Shown here piece after piece: positions 52,201 to 63,419 of a stretch of DNA of 64,000 nt. Origin of the DNA: Coriaria nepalensis. Lineage: Eukaryota > Streptophyta > Magnoliopsida > Cucurbitales > Coriariaceae. The stretch lies in assembly GCA_027186245.1 (NCBI GenBank), contig CP114481.1, forward strand, positions 25,203,501 to 25,267,500. The letters run 5' to 3'. The notes under the pieces were generated by a model that saw only the letters and a program-made list of their open reading frames with translations, made no database searches and was not told where the DNA came from. Positions within the stretch are counted from its first letter, which is position 1. Every line of letters begins with the position of its first letter. Both the position numbers and the translations under genes were made by a program.

Positions 52201-53475
52201 ATGACTAAAAGAGATGTAATAATATGACTTTAAGGCTAAAAAAATGCATAGTTGCCTTCATTAGATCAATTGCAACTTATGCATGAAAGTCGTGCCTTAA
52301 ATGCAAAAATAGAATTGGTTCGAAGTGCTTTCAAACAATTTAATGATATGAAAAGACTGAATGATATACTTTTTAAAGCTAAAATAATGCATTGTTGTCT
52401 TCAATAGATTAATTGCTACCTATGTAAGAAAATCATGTTTGAAGGGCGGAAATAGAATTCGTTGAACTTAATTTAGATTGATTTAATGACGGGATGAGAC
52501 TCAATGACATGACTCTAAGGCTAAACAAATGCATTGTTGCCTTCAATAGATTAACTGCAAGTTATGCACGAAAGTCATGTTTAAAGGCCGAATTTGATTC
52601 GAAGTTATTTAGAATGATTTAATGACTAAAAGAGACGTAATAATATGACTTTAAGGCAAAAAAAATGCATAGTTGCCTTCATTAGATCAATTGCAACTTA
52701 TGCATGAAAGTCGTGCCTTAAATGCAAAAATAGAATTGGTTCGAAGTGCTTTCAAACAATTTAATGATATGAAAAGACTGAATGATATACTTTTTAAAGC
52801 TAAAATAATGCATTGTTGTCTTCAATAGATTAATTGGTAGTTATGTAAGAAAATCATGTTTGAAGGGCGAAAATAGAATTCTTTCAACTTAATTTAGAAT
52901 GATTTAATGACTAGATGAGACTCAATGACATGACTTTAAGGCTAAACAAATGCATTTTTTCCTTCAATAGATTAACTGCAAGTTATGCACGAAAGTCATG
53001 TTTAAAGGCCGAATTTCGTTCGAAGTAATTTACAATGATTTAATGACTAAAGGAGACGCAATAATATGATTTTAAGGCTAAAAAAATGGATAGTTGCCTT
53101 CAATAGATCAATTGCAACTTGTGCATGAAAGTCGTGCCTTAAATGCAAAAATAGAATTTGTTCGAAGTGCATTCAAACAATTTAATGATATGAAAAGACT
53201 GAATGATATACTTTTGAAAGCTAAAATAATGCATTGTTGTCGTCAATAAATTAATAGCAAGTTATGTAAGAAAATCATGTTGGAAGGGCGAAAATAGAAT
53301 TCGTTCAACTTAATTTATAATGATTTAATGACTGGATCAGACTCAATGACATGACTTTAAGGCTAAACAAATGCATTGTTGCCTTCAATAGATTAACTGC
53401 AAGTTATGCACGAAAGTCATGTTTAAAGGCCGAATTTCATTCGAAGTTATTTAGAATGATTTAATGACTAAAAGA
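49266..53475 (+). repeat. Mixed domain with a six-unit-offset duplication
   Basis: Ten units of families U, V, Y, X and Z. The segment with TTAGATTGATTTAATGACGG and ACATGACTCTAAGG occurs at about 49950 and again about 52476 (ACATGACTCT at 49981 and 52507, exactly 2526 bp or 6 units apart), followed both times by a GATTCGAAGTTATTT C subunit and a Y unit. The unit at 51371 is a hybrid, X in its first half and Y (GCTTTTAAAC, AGATTG) after about 51480. The unit at 50529 carries ACATTTTAATG (50651), five units from the last copy in the four-unit array. Confidence 0.75.
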
Positions 53476-56423
53476 GACGTAATAATATGACTTTAAGGCC
53501 AAAAAAATGCATAGTTGCCTTCAATACGTCAATTGCAAGTTATGAATGAAAGTCGTTTCTTAAATGCACAAATAGAATTGGTTCGATGTGCTTTCAAACA
53601 ATTTAATGATAAGAAAAGACTGAATGATATACTTTTTAAGGCTAACATAATGCATTGTTGTCTTCAACAGATTAATTGCTACTTATGTAAGAAAATCAGG
53701 TTTGAAGGGCGAAAATAGAATTCATTCAACTTAATTTATAATGATTTAATGACTGGATGAGACTCAATGACATGACTTTAAGGCTAAACAAATGCATTTT
53801 TTCCTTCAATAGATTAACTGCAAGTTATGCACGAAAGTCATGTTTAAAGGCCGAATTTCGTTCGAAGTAATTTACAATTATTTAATGATTAAAAGAGACG
53901 CAATAATATGATTTTAAGGCTAAAAAAATACATAGTTGCCTTCAATAGATCAATTGAAACTTGTGCATGAAAGTCGTGCCTTAAATGCAAAAATAGAATT
54001 TGTTCGAAGTGCATTCAAACAGTTTAATGATATGAAAAGACTGAATGATATACTTTTTAAAGCTAAAATAATGCATTGTTGTCTTCAATAGATTAATTGG
54101 TAGTTATGTAAGAAATTAATGTTTGAAGGGCGAAAATAGAATTCGTTCAACTTAATTTAGAATGATTTAATGATTGGATGAGACTCAATGACATGACTTT
54201 AAGGCTAAACAAATGCATTTTTTCCTTCAATAGATTAACTTCAAGTTATGCACGAAAGTCATGTTTAAAGGCCGAATTTCGTTTGAAGTAATATACAATG
54301 ATTTAATGACTAAAAGAGACGCAATAATATGATTTTAAGGCTAAAAAAATACATAGTTACCTTCAATAGATCAATTGCAACTTGTGCATGAAAGTCGTGC
54401 CTTAAATGCAAAAATAGAATTTGTTCGAAGTGCATTCAAACAATTTAATGATATGAAAAGACTGAATGATATACTGTTGAAAGCTAAAATAATGCATTGT
54501 TGTCGTCAATAAATTAATAGCAAGTTATGTAAGAAAATCATGTTTGAAGGGCGAAAATAGAATTCGTTCAACTTAATTTATAATGATTTAATGACTAGAT
54601 CAGACTCAATGACATGACTTTAAGGCTAAACAAATGCATTGTTGCCTTCAATAGATTAACTGCAAGTTATGCACGAAAGTCATGTTTAAAGGCCGAATTT
54701 CATTCGAAGTTATTTAGAATGATTTAATGACTAAAAGAGACGTAATAATATGATTTTAAGGCTAAAAAAATGCGTAGTTTCCATCAATAGATCAATTGCA
54801 ACTTATGCATTAAAGGTGTGCCTTAAATGCAAAAATAGAATCGGTTCGAAGTGCTTTCAAACAATTTAATGATATGAAAAGATTGAATGATATACTTTTT
54901 AAGGCTAAAATAATGTATTTTTGTCTTCAATACATTAATTGGTAGTTATGTAAGGAAATCATGTTTGAAGGGCGAAAATAGAATTCGTTCAACTTAATTT
55001 AGAATGATTTAATGACTGGATGAGACTCAATGACATGACTTTAAGGCTAAACAAATGCATTTTTTCCTTCAATAGATTAACTGCAAGTTATGCACGAAAG
55101 TCATGTTTAAAGGCCGAATTTCGTTCGAAGTAATTTACAATGATTTAATGACTAAAAGAGACGTAATAATACGACTTTAAGGCTAAAAGAATGCATAGTT
55201 GCCTATATTAGATCAATTGCAACTTATGCATGAAAGTCGTGCCTTAAATGCAAAAATAGAATTGGTTCGAAGTGCTTTCAAACAATTTAATGATATGAAA
55301 AGACTGAATGATATACTTTTTAAAGCTAAAATAATGCATTGTTGTCTGCAATAGATTAATTGCTACCTATGTAAGAACATCATGTTTGAACGGCGGAAAT
55401 AGAATACATTGAACTTAATTTAGAATGATTTAATGACTGGATGAGACTCAATGACATGACTCTAAGGCTAAATAAATGCATTGTTGCCTTCAATAGATTA
55501 ACTGCAAGTTATGCATGAAAGTCATGTTTAAAGGACGAATTTCGTTCGCAGCGATTTAGAATGATTTAATGACTAAAAGAGACGCAATAATATGATTTTA
55601 AGGCTAAAAAAATGCATAGTTGCCTTCAATAGATCAATTGCAACTTATGCATGAAAGTCGTGTCTGAAATGCAAAAATAGAATTGGTTCGAAGTGCTTTC
55701 CAACAATTTAATGATATGAAAAGACTGAATGATATACTTTTTAAAGCTAAAATAATGCATTGTTGTCTTCAATAGATTAATTGGTAGTTATGTAAGAAAA
55801 TCATGTTTGAAGGGCGAAAATAGAATTCATTCAACTTAATTTAGAATGATTTAATGACTGGATGAGACTCAATGACATGACTTTAAGGCTAAACAAATGC
55901 ACTGTTGCCTTCAATAGATTAACTGCAAGTTATGCATGAAAGTCATGTTTAAAGGCCGAATTTCGTTCGAAGCGATTTAGAATGATTTAATGACTGAAAG
56001 AGACGCAATAATATGACTTTAAGGCTAAAAAAAATGCATAGTTGCCTTCAATAGATCAATTGCAACTTATGCATGAAAGTCGTGTCTTAAATGCAAAAAT
56101 AGAATTGGTTCGAAGTGCTTTCAAACAATTTAATGATATGAAAAGACTGAATGATATACTTTTTAAAGCTAAAATAATGCATTGTTGTCTTCAATAGATT
56201 AATTGGTAGTTATGTAAGAAAATCATCTTTGAAGGGCGAAAATAGAATTCGTTCAACTTAATTTAGAATGATTTAATGATTGGATGAGACTCAATGACAT
56301 GACTTTAAGGCTAAACAAATGCATTTTTTCCTTCAATAGATTAACTGCAAGTTATGCACGAAAGTCATGTTTAAAGGCCGAATTTCGTTCGAAGTAATTT
56401 ACAATGATTTAATGACTAAAAGA
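53476..56423 (+). repeat. Divergent right domain, first part
   Basis: Seven units with more private changes and no clear period. The unit at 53476 has CAACAG where relatives have CAATAG, which opens a chance 67-codon frame. The unit at 54739 starts the GCGTAGTTTCCATC type, seen again at about 56457, 58423, 61371 and 62635. The unit at 55160 has GGCTAAAAGAATGC, shared with 63023. B at about 55393 has lost the EcoRI site (AGAATACATTG). Confidence 0.7.
55961..55977 (+). other. CENP-B-box-like 17-mer linked to an A8 unit
   Basis: Same 17 bases as at 808, followed by GACTGAAAGAG and the A8 run at 56027-56034. Confidence 0.28.
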
Positions 56424-57830
56424 GACGCAATAATATGATTTTAAGGATAAAAAAATGCGTAGTTTCCATCAATAGATCAATTGCAACTTATGCATTAAAG
56501 GCGTGCCTTAAATGCAAAAATAGAATTGGTTCGAAGTGCTTTCAAACAATTTAATGATATGAAAAGATTGAATGATATACTTTTGAAAGCTAAAATAATG
56601 CATTGTTGTCGTCAATAAATTAATAGCAAGTTATTTAAGAAAATCATGTTTGAAGGGCGAAAATAGAATTCGTTCAACTTAATTTATAACGATTTAATGA
56701 CTGGATCAGACTCAATGACATGACTTTAAGGTTAAACAAATGCATTGTTGCCTTCAATAGATTAACTGCAAGTTATGCACGAAAGTCATGTTTAAAGCCC
56801 GAATTTCGTTCAAAGTAATTTAGAATGATTTAATGAATAAAACAGACGCAATAATATGACTTTAAGGCTAAAAAAATGCATAATTGCCTTCAATACGTCA
56901 ATTGCAAGTTATGAATGAAAGTCGTTTCTTAAATGCACAAATAGAATTGGTTCGAAGTGCATTCAAACAATTTAATGATATGAAAAGACTGAATGATATA
57001 CTTTTGAAAGCTAAAATGATGCATTGTTGTCGTCAATAAATTAATAGCAAGTTATGTAAGAAAATCATGTTTGAAAGGCGAAAATAGAATTCGTTCAACT
57101 TAATTTATAACGATTTAATGACTGGATCAGACTCAATGACATGACTTTAAGGTTAAACAAATGCATTGTTGCCTTCAATAGATTAACTGCAAGTTATGCA
57201 CGAAAGTCATGTTTAAAGGCCGAATTTCGTTCAAAGTAATTTAGAATTATTTAATGAATAAAACAGACGCAATGATATGACTTTAAGGCTAAAAAAATGC
57301 ATAATTGCCATCAATACGTCAATTGCAAGTTATGAATGAAAGTCGTTTCTTAAATGCACAAACAGAATTGGTTCGAAGTGCTTTCAAACAATTTAATGAT
57401 AAGAAAAGACTGAATGATATACTTTTTAAGGCTAAAATAATGCATTGTTGTCTTCAATAGATTAATTGGTAGTTATGTAAGAAAATCATGTTTGAAGGGC
57501 GAAAATAGAATTCATTCAACTTAATTTAGAATGATTTAATGACTGGATGAGACTCAATGACATGACTTTAAGGCTAAACAAATGCATTTTTTCCTTCAAT
57601 AGATTAACTGCAAGTTATGCACGAAAGTCATGTTTAAAGGCCGAATTTCGTTAGAAGTAATTTACAATGATTTAATGACTAAAAGCGACGCAATAATATG
57701 ATTTTAAGGCTAAAAAAATACATAGTTGCCTTCAATAGATCAATTGCAACTTGTGCATGAAAGTCGTGCCTTAAATGCAAAAATAGAGTTTGTTCGAAGT
57801 GCATTCAAATAGTTTAATGATATGAAAAGA
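56424..57830 (+). repeat. Segment duplicated at 58391-59797 (offset 1967 bp)
   Basis: Three units plus most of a following A subunit are repeated 1967 bp downstream. Shared bases include GGATAAAAAAATGCG, CGTAGTTTCCATC, CAAGTTATTT, TTATAACGATTT, AAGGTTAAAC, AAAGCCCGAATTT, GAATAAAACAGACGC, GCATAATTGCC and a changed AAAGC word before the fourth unit (AAAAGCGACG versus AAAAGCAACG). The offset equals five units minus the 138 bp lost at about 58 kb, so it is the only block offset here that is not close to a multiple of 421. Confidence 0.82.
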
Positions 57831-57971
57831 CTGAATGAAATACTTTTTAAAGCTAAAATAATGCATTGTTGTCGTCAATAAATTAATTGCTAGTTATGTA
57901 AGAAAATCATGTTTGAAGGGCGAAAATAGAATTCGTTCAACTTAATTTAGAATGATTTAATGACTAGATGA
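57687..57971 (+). repeat. Truncated unit lacking subunit C (A-B only)
   Basis: A (57687-57828) and B (57829-57971) are complete but are followed by a hybrid subunit that continues as A. One C subunit of 136 bp is therefore absent, the only loss of a whole subunit in the window. Confidence 0.88.
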
Positions 57972-58113
57972 GACTCAATGACATGACTTTAAGGCTAAAA
58001 AAAAGCATAGATGCCTTCAATAGATCAATTGCAACTTATGCATGTAAGTCGTGTCTTAAATACAAAAATAGAATTGGTTCGAAGTGTTTTCGAACAATTT
58101 AATGATATGAAAA
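57972..58113 (+). repeat. Hybrid C/A subunit at the deletion junction
   Basis: The subunit starts like C (GACTCAATGACATGAC) and from about base 30 continues like A (an A8 run, GCATAGATGCC, CAATAGATCAATTGC, TCGTGTCTTAAATAC). Its length, 142 bp, is that of A. It joins C and A within the shared TTTAAGGCTAAA block at about 57987-58001. It is followed by a B subunit (58114-58254) with a 2-bp deletion (GATACTTTTT for GATATACTTTTT) and a normal C (58255-58390). Confidence 0.87.
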
Positions 58114-58390
58114 GACTGAATGATACTTTTTAAGGCTAAAATAATGCATTGTTGTCTTCAATAGATTAATCGCAAGTTATGTAAGAAAATCAGGTTTGAA
58201 GGGCGAAAATAGAATTCGTTCAACTTAATTTATAATGATTTAATGACTGGATGAGACTCAATGACATGACTTTAAGGCTAAACAAATGCATTGTTGCCTT
58301 CAATAGATTAACTGCAAGTTATGCACGAAAGTCATGTTTAAAGGCCGAATTTCGTTCGAAGTAATTTACAATGATTTAATGACTAAAAGA

Positions 58391-59797
58391 GACGCAATAA
58401 TATGATTTTAAGGATAAAAAAATGCGTAGTTTCCATCAATAGATCAATTGCAACTTATGCATTAAAGGCGTGCCTTAAATGCAAAAATAGAATTGGTTCG
58501 AAGTGCTTTCAAACAATTTAATGATATGAAAAGATTGAATGATATACTTTTGAAAGCTAAAATAATGCATTGTTGTCGTCAATAAATTAATAGCAAGTTA
58601 TTTTAGAAAATCATGTTTGAAGGGCGAAAATAGAATTCGTTCAACTTAATTTATAACGATTTAATGACTGGATCAGACTCAATGACATGACTTTAAGGTT
58701 AAACAAATGCATTGTTGCCTTCAATAGATTAACTGCAAGTTATGCACGAAAGTCATGTTTAAAGCCCGAATTTCGTTCAAAGTAATTTAGAATGATTTAA
58801 TGAATAAAACAGACGCAATAATATGACTTTAAGGCTAAAAAAATGCATAATTGCCTTCAATACGTCAATTGCAAGTTATGAATGAAAGTCGTTTCTTAAA
58901 TGCACAAATAGAATTGGTTCGAAGTGCATTCAAACAATTTAATGATATGAAAAGACTGAATGATATACTTTTGAAAGCTAAAATAATGCATTGTTGTCGT
59001 CAATAAATTAATAGCAAGTTATGTAAGAAAATCATGTTTGAAGGGCGAAAATAGAATTCGTTCAACTTAATTTATAACGATTTAATGACTGGATGAGACT
59101 CAATGACATGACTTTAAGGTTAAACAAATGCATTGTTGCCTTCAATAGATTAACTGCAAGTTATGCACGAAAGTCATGTTTAAAGGCCGAATTTCGTTCA
59201 AAGTAATTTAGAATGATTTAATGAATAAAACAGACGCAATAATATGATTTTAAGGCTAAAAAAATGCATAATTGCCTTCAATACGACAATTGCAAGTTAT
59301 GAATGAAAGTCGTTTCCTAAATGCACAAATAGAATTGGTCCGAAGTGCTTTCAAACAATTTAATGATAAGAAAAGACTGAATGATATACTTTTTAAGGCT
59401 AAAATAATGCATTGTTGTCTTCAATAGATTAATTGCTAGTTATGTAAGAAAATCATGTTTGAAGGGCGAAAATAGAATTCATTCAACTTAATTTAGCATG
59501 ATTTAATGACTGGATGAGACTCAATGACATGACTTTAAGGCTAAACAAATGCATTTTTTCCTTCAATAGATTAACTGCAAGTTATGCACGAAAGTCAAGT
59601 TTAAAGGCCGAATTTCGTTAGAAGTAATTTACAATGATTTAATGACTAAAAGCAACGCAATAATATGATTTTAAGGCTAAAAAAATACATAGTTGCCTTC
59701 AATAGATCAATTGCAACTTGTGCATGAAAGTCGTGCCTTAAATGCAAAAATAGAATTTGTTCGAAGTGCATTCAAACAGTTTAATGATATGAAAAGA
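58391..59797 (+). repeat. Second copy of the 56424-57830 segment
   Basis: Near-identical to 56424-57830. It differs by single bases such as TTATTTTAGAAAATC versus TTATTTAAGAAAATC and GACTGGATGAG versus GACTGGATCAG in the second unit. The fusion lies between the two copies, so the duplication and the subunit deletion may have arisen in the same rearrangement or in separate steps; order cannot be read from this window. Confidence 0.8.
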
Positions 59798-61717
59798 CTG
59801 AATGATATACTTTTTAAAGCTAAAATAATGCATTGTTGTCTTCAATAGATTAATTGGTAGTTATGTAAGAAATTCATGTTTGAAGGGCGAAAATAGAATT
59901 CGTTCAACTTAATTTAGAATGATTTAATGACTGGATGAGACTCAATGACATGACTTTAAGGCTAAACAAATGCATTTTTTCCTTCAATAGATTAACTGCA
60001 AGTTATGCACGAAAGTCATGTTTAAAGGCCGAATTTCGTTCGAAGTAATATACAATGATTTAATGACTAAAAGAGACGCAATAATATGATTTTAAGGCTA
60101 AAAAAATGCATAATTGCCTTCAATAGATCAATTGCAACTTGTGCATGAAAGTCGTGCCTTAAATGCAAAAATAGAATTGGTTCGAAGTGTTTTCAAACAA
60201 TTTAATGATATGAAAAGACTGAATGATATACTTTTTAAGGCTAAAATAATGCATTGTTGTGTTCAATAGATTAATCACAAGTTATGTAAGAAATTCAGGT
60301 TTGAAGGGCGAAAATAGAATTCGTTCAACTTAATTTATAATGATTTAATGACTGGATGAGACTCAATGACATGAATTTAAGGTTAAACAAATGCATTGTT
60401 GCCTTCAATAGATTAACTGCAAGTTATGCACGAAAGTCATGTTTAAAGGCCGAATTTCGTTCAAAGTAATTTAGAATGATTTAATGAATAAAACAGACGC
60501 AATAATATGATTTTAAGGGTAAAAAAATGCATAATTGCCTTCAATACGTCAATTGCAAGTTATGAATGAAAGTCGTTTCTTAAATGCACAAATAGAATTG
60601 GTTCGAAGTGCTTCCAAACAATTTAATGATAAGAAAAGACTGAATGATATACTTTTTAAAGCTAAAATAATGCATTGTTGTCTTCAATAGATTAATTGGT
60701 AGTTATGTAAGAAAATCATGTTTGAAGGGCGAAAATAGAATTCGTTCAACTTAATTTAGAATGATTTAATGACTGGATGAGGCTCAATGACATGACTTTA
60801 AGGCTAAACAAATGCATTTTTTCCTTCAATAGATTAACTGCAAGTTATGCACGAAAGTCATGTTTAAAGGCCGAATTTCGTTCGAAGTAATATACAATGA
60901 TTTAATGACTAAAAGAGACGCAATAATATGATTTTAAGGCTAAAAAAATACATAGTTGCCTTCAATAGATCAATTGCAACTTGTGCATGAAAGTTGTGCC
61001 TTAAATGCAAAAATAGAATTGGTTCGAAGTGTTTTCAAACAATTTAATGATATGAAAAGACTGAATGATATACTTTTTAAGGCTAAAATAATGCATTGTT
61101 GTCTTCAATAGATTAATTGCTAGTTATGTAAGAAAATCATGTTTGAAGGGCGAAAATAGAATTCGTTCAACTTAATTTAGAATGATTTAATGACTGGATG
61201 AGACTCAATGACGTGACTTTAAGGCTAAACAAATGCATTGTTGCCTTCAATAGATTAACTGCAAGTTATGCACGAAAGTCATGTTTAAAGGCCGAATTTC
61301 ATTCGAAGTTATTTAGAATGATTTAATGACTAAAAGAGACGTAATAATATGATTTTAAGGCTAAAAAAATGCGTAGTTTCCATCAATAGATCAATTGCGA
61401 CTTATGCATTAAAGGCGTGCCTTAAATGCAAAATTAGAATTGGTTCGAAGTGCTTTCAAACAATTTAATGATATGAAAAGATTGAATGATATACTTTTTA
61501 AGGCTAAAATAATGTATTTTTGTCTTCAATACATTAATTGGTAGTTATGTAAGGAAATCATGTTTGAAGGGCGAAAATAGAATTCGTTCAACTTAATTTA
61601 GAATGATTTAATGACTGGATGAGACTCAATGACATGACTTTAAGGCTAAACAAATGCATTTTTTCCTTCAATAGATTAACTGCAAGTTATGCATGAAAGT
61701 CATGTTTAAAGGACGAG

Positions 61718-61734
61718 TTTCGTTCGAAGCGATT
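61718..61734 (+). other. CENP-B-box-like 17-mer linked to an A8 unit
   Basis: Same 17 bases as at 808, here after GGACGAG where most copies have GGCCGAA, followed by GACTGAAAGAG and A8 (61784-61791). Confidence 0.28.
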
Positions 61735-63402
61735 TAGAATGATTTAATGACTGAAAGAGACGCAATAATATGACTTTAAGGCTAAAAAAAATGCATAGTT
61801 GCCTTCAATAGATCAATTGCAACTTATGCATGAAAGTCGTGCCTTAAATGCAAAAATAGAATTGGTTCGAAGTGCTTTCAAACAATTTAATGATATGAAA
61901 AGACTGAATGATATACTTTTTAAAGCTAAAATAATGCGTTGTTGTCTTCAATAGATTAATTGGTAGTTATGTAAGAAAATCATGTTTGAAGGGCGAAAAT
62001 AGAATTCGTTCAACTTAATTTAGAATGATTTAATGACTGGATGAAACTCAATGACATGACTTTAAGGCTAAACAAATGCATTGTTGCCTTCAATAGATTA
62101 ACTACAAGTTATGCACGAAGGTCATGTTTAAAGGCCGAATTTCATTCGAAGTTATTTAGAATGATTTAATGACTAAAAGAGACGTAATAATATGACTTTA
62201 AGGCTAAAAAAATGCATAGTTGCCTTCATTAGATCAATTGCAACTTATGCATGAAAGTCGTGCGTTAAATGCACAAATAGAATTGGTTCGATGTGCTTTC
62301 AAACAATTTAATGATAAGAAAAGACTGAATGATATACTTTTTAAAGCTAAAATAATGCATTGTTGTCGTCAATAAATTAATTGCTACCTATGTAAGAAAA
62401 TAATGTTTGAAGGGCGGAAATAGAATTCGTTCAACTTAATTTAGAATGATTTAATGACTGGATAAGACTCAATGACATGACTTTAAGGCTAAACAAATGC
62501 ATTGTTGCCTTCAATAGATTAACTGCAAGTTATGCACGAAAGTCATGTTTAAAGGCCGAATTTCATTCGAAGTTATTTAGAATGATTTAATGACTAAAAG
62601 AGACGTAATAATATGACTTTAAGGCTAAAAAAATGCGTAGTTTCCATCAATAGATCAATTGCAACTTATGCATTAAAGGCGTGCCTTAAATGCAAAAATA
62701 GAATTGGTTCGAAGTGCTTTCAAACAATTTAATGATATGAAAAGATTGAATGATATACTTTTTAAGGCTAAAATAATGTATTTTTGTCTTCAATACATTA
62801 ATTGGTAGTTATGTAAGGAAATCATGTTTGAAGGGCGAAAATAGAATTCGTTCAACTTAATTTAGAATGATTTAATGACTGGATGAGACTCAATGACATG
62901 ACTTTAAGGCTAAACAAATGCATTTTTTCCTTCAATAGATTAACTGCAAGTTATGCACGAAAGTCATGTTTAAAGGCCGAATTTCGTTCAAAGTAATTTA
63001 CAATGATTTAATGACTAAAAGAGACGTAATAATATGACTTCAAGGCTAAAAGAATGCATAGTTGCCTTCATTAGATCAATTGCAACTTATGCATGAAAGT
63101 CGTGCCTTAAATGCAAAAATAGAATTGGTTCGAAGTGCTTTCAAACAATTTAATGATATGAAAAGACTGAATGATATACTTTTTAAAGCTAAAATAATGC
63201 ACTGTTGTCTGCAATAGATTAATTGCTACCTATGTAAGAAAATCATGTTTGAAGGGCGGAAATAGAATACGTTGAACTTAATTTAGAATGATTTAATGAC
63301 TGGATGAGACTCAATGACATGACTCTAAGGCTAAACAAATGCATTGTTGCCTTCAATAGATTAACTGCAAGTTATGCATGAAAGTCATGTTTAAAGGACG
63401 AG

Positions 63403-63419
63403 TTTCGTTCGAAGCGATT
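63403..63419 (+). other. CENP-B-box-like 17-mer linked to an A8 unit
   Basis: Same 17 bases and flanks as at 61718, 1685 bp away (four units plus 1 bp), followed by A8 at 63469-63476. Confidence 0.28.

Noticed and set aside
53515..53718. Related 67-codon open frame
   Set aside because: It is opened by one change, CAACAG for CAATAG, and by loss of the second stop nearby; TTG start; neighbours have stops at these places.
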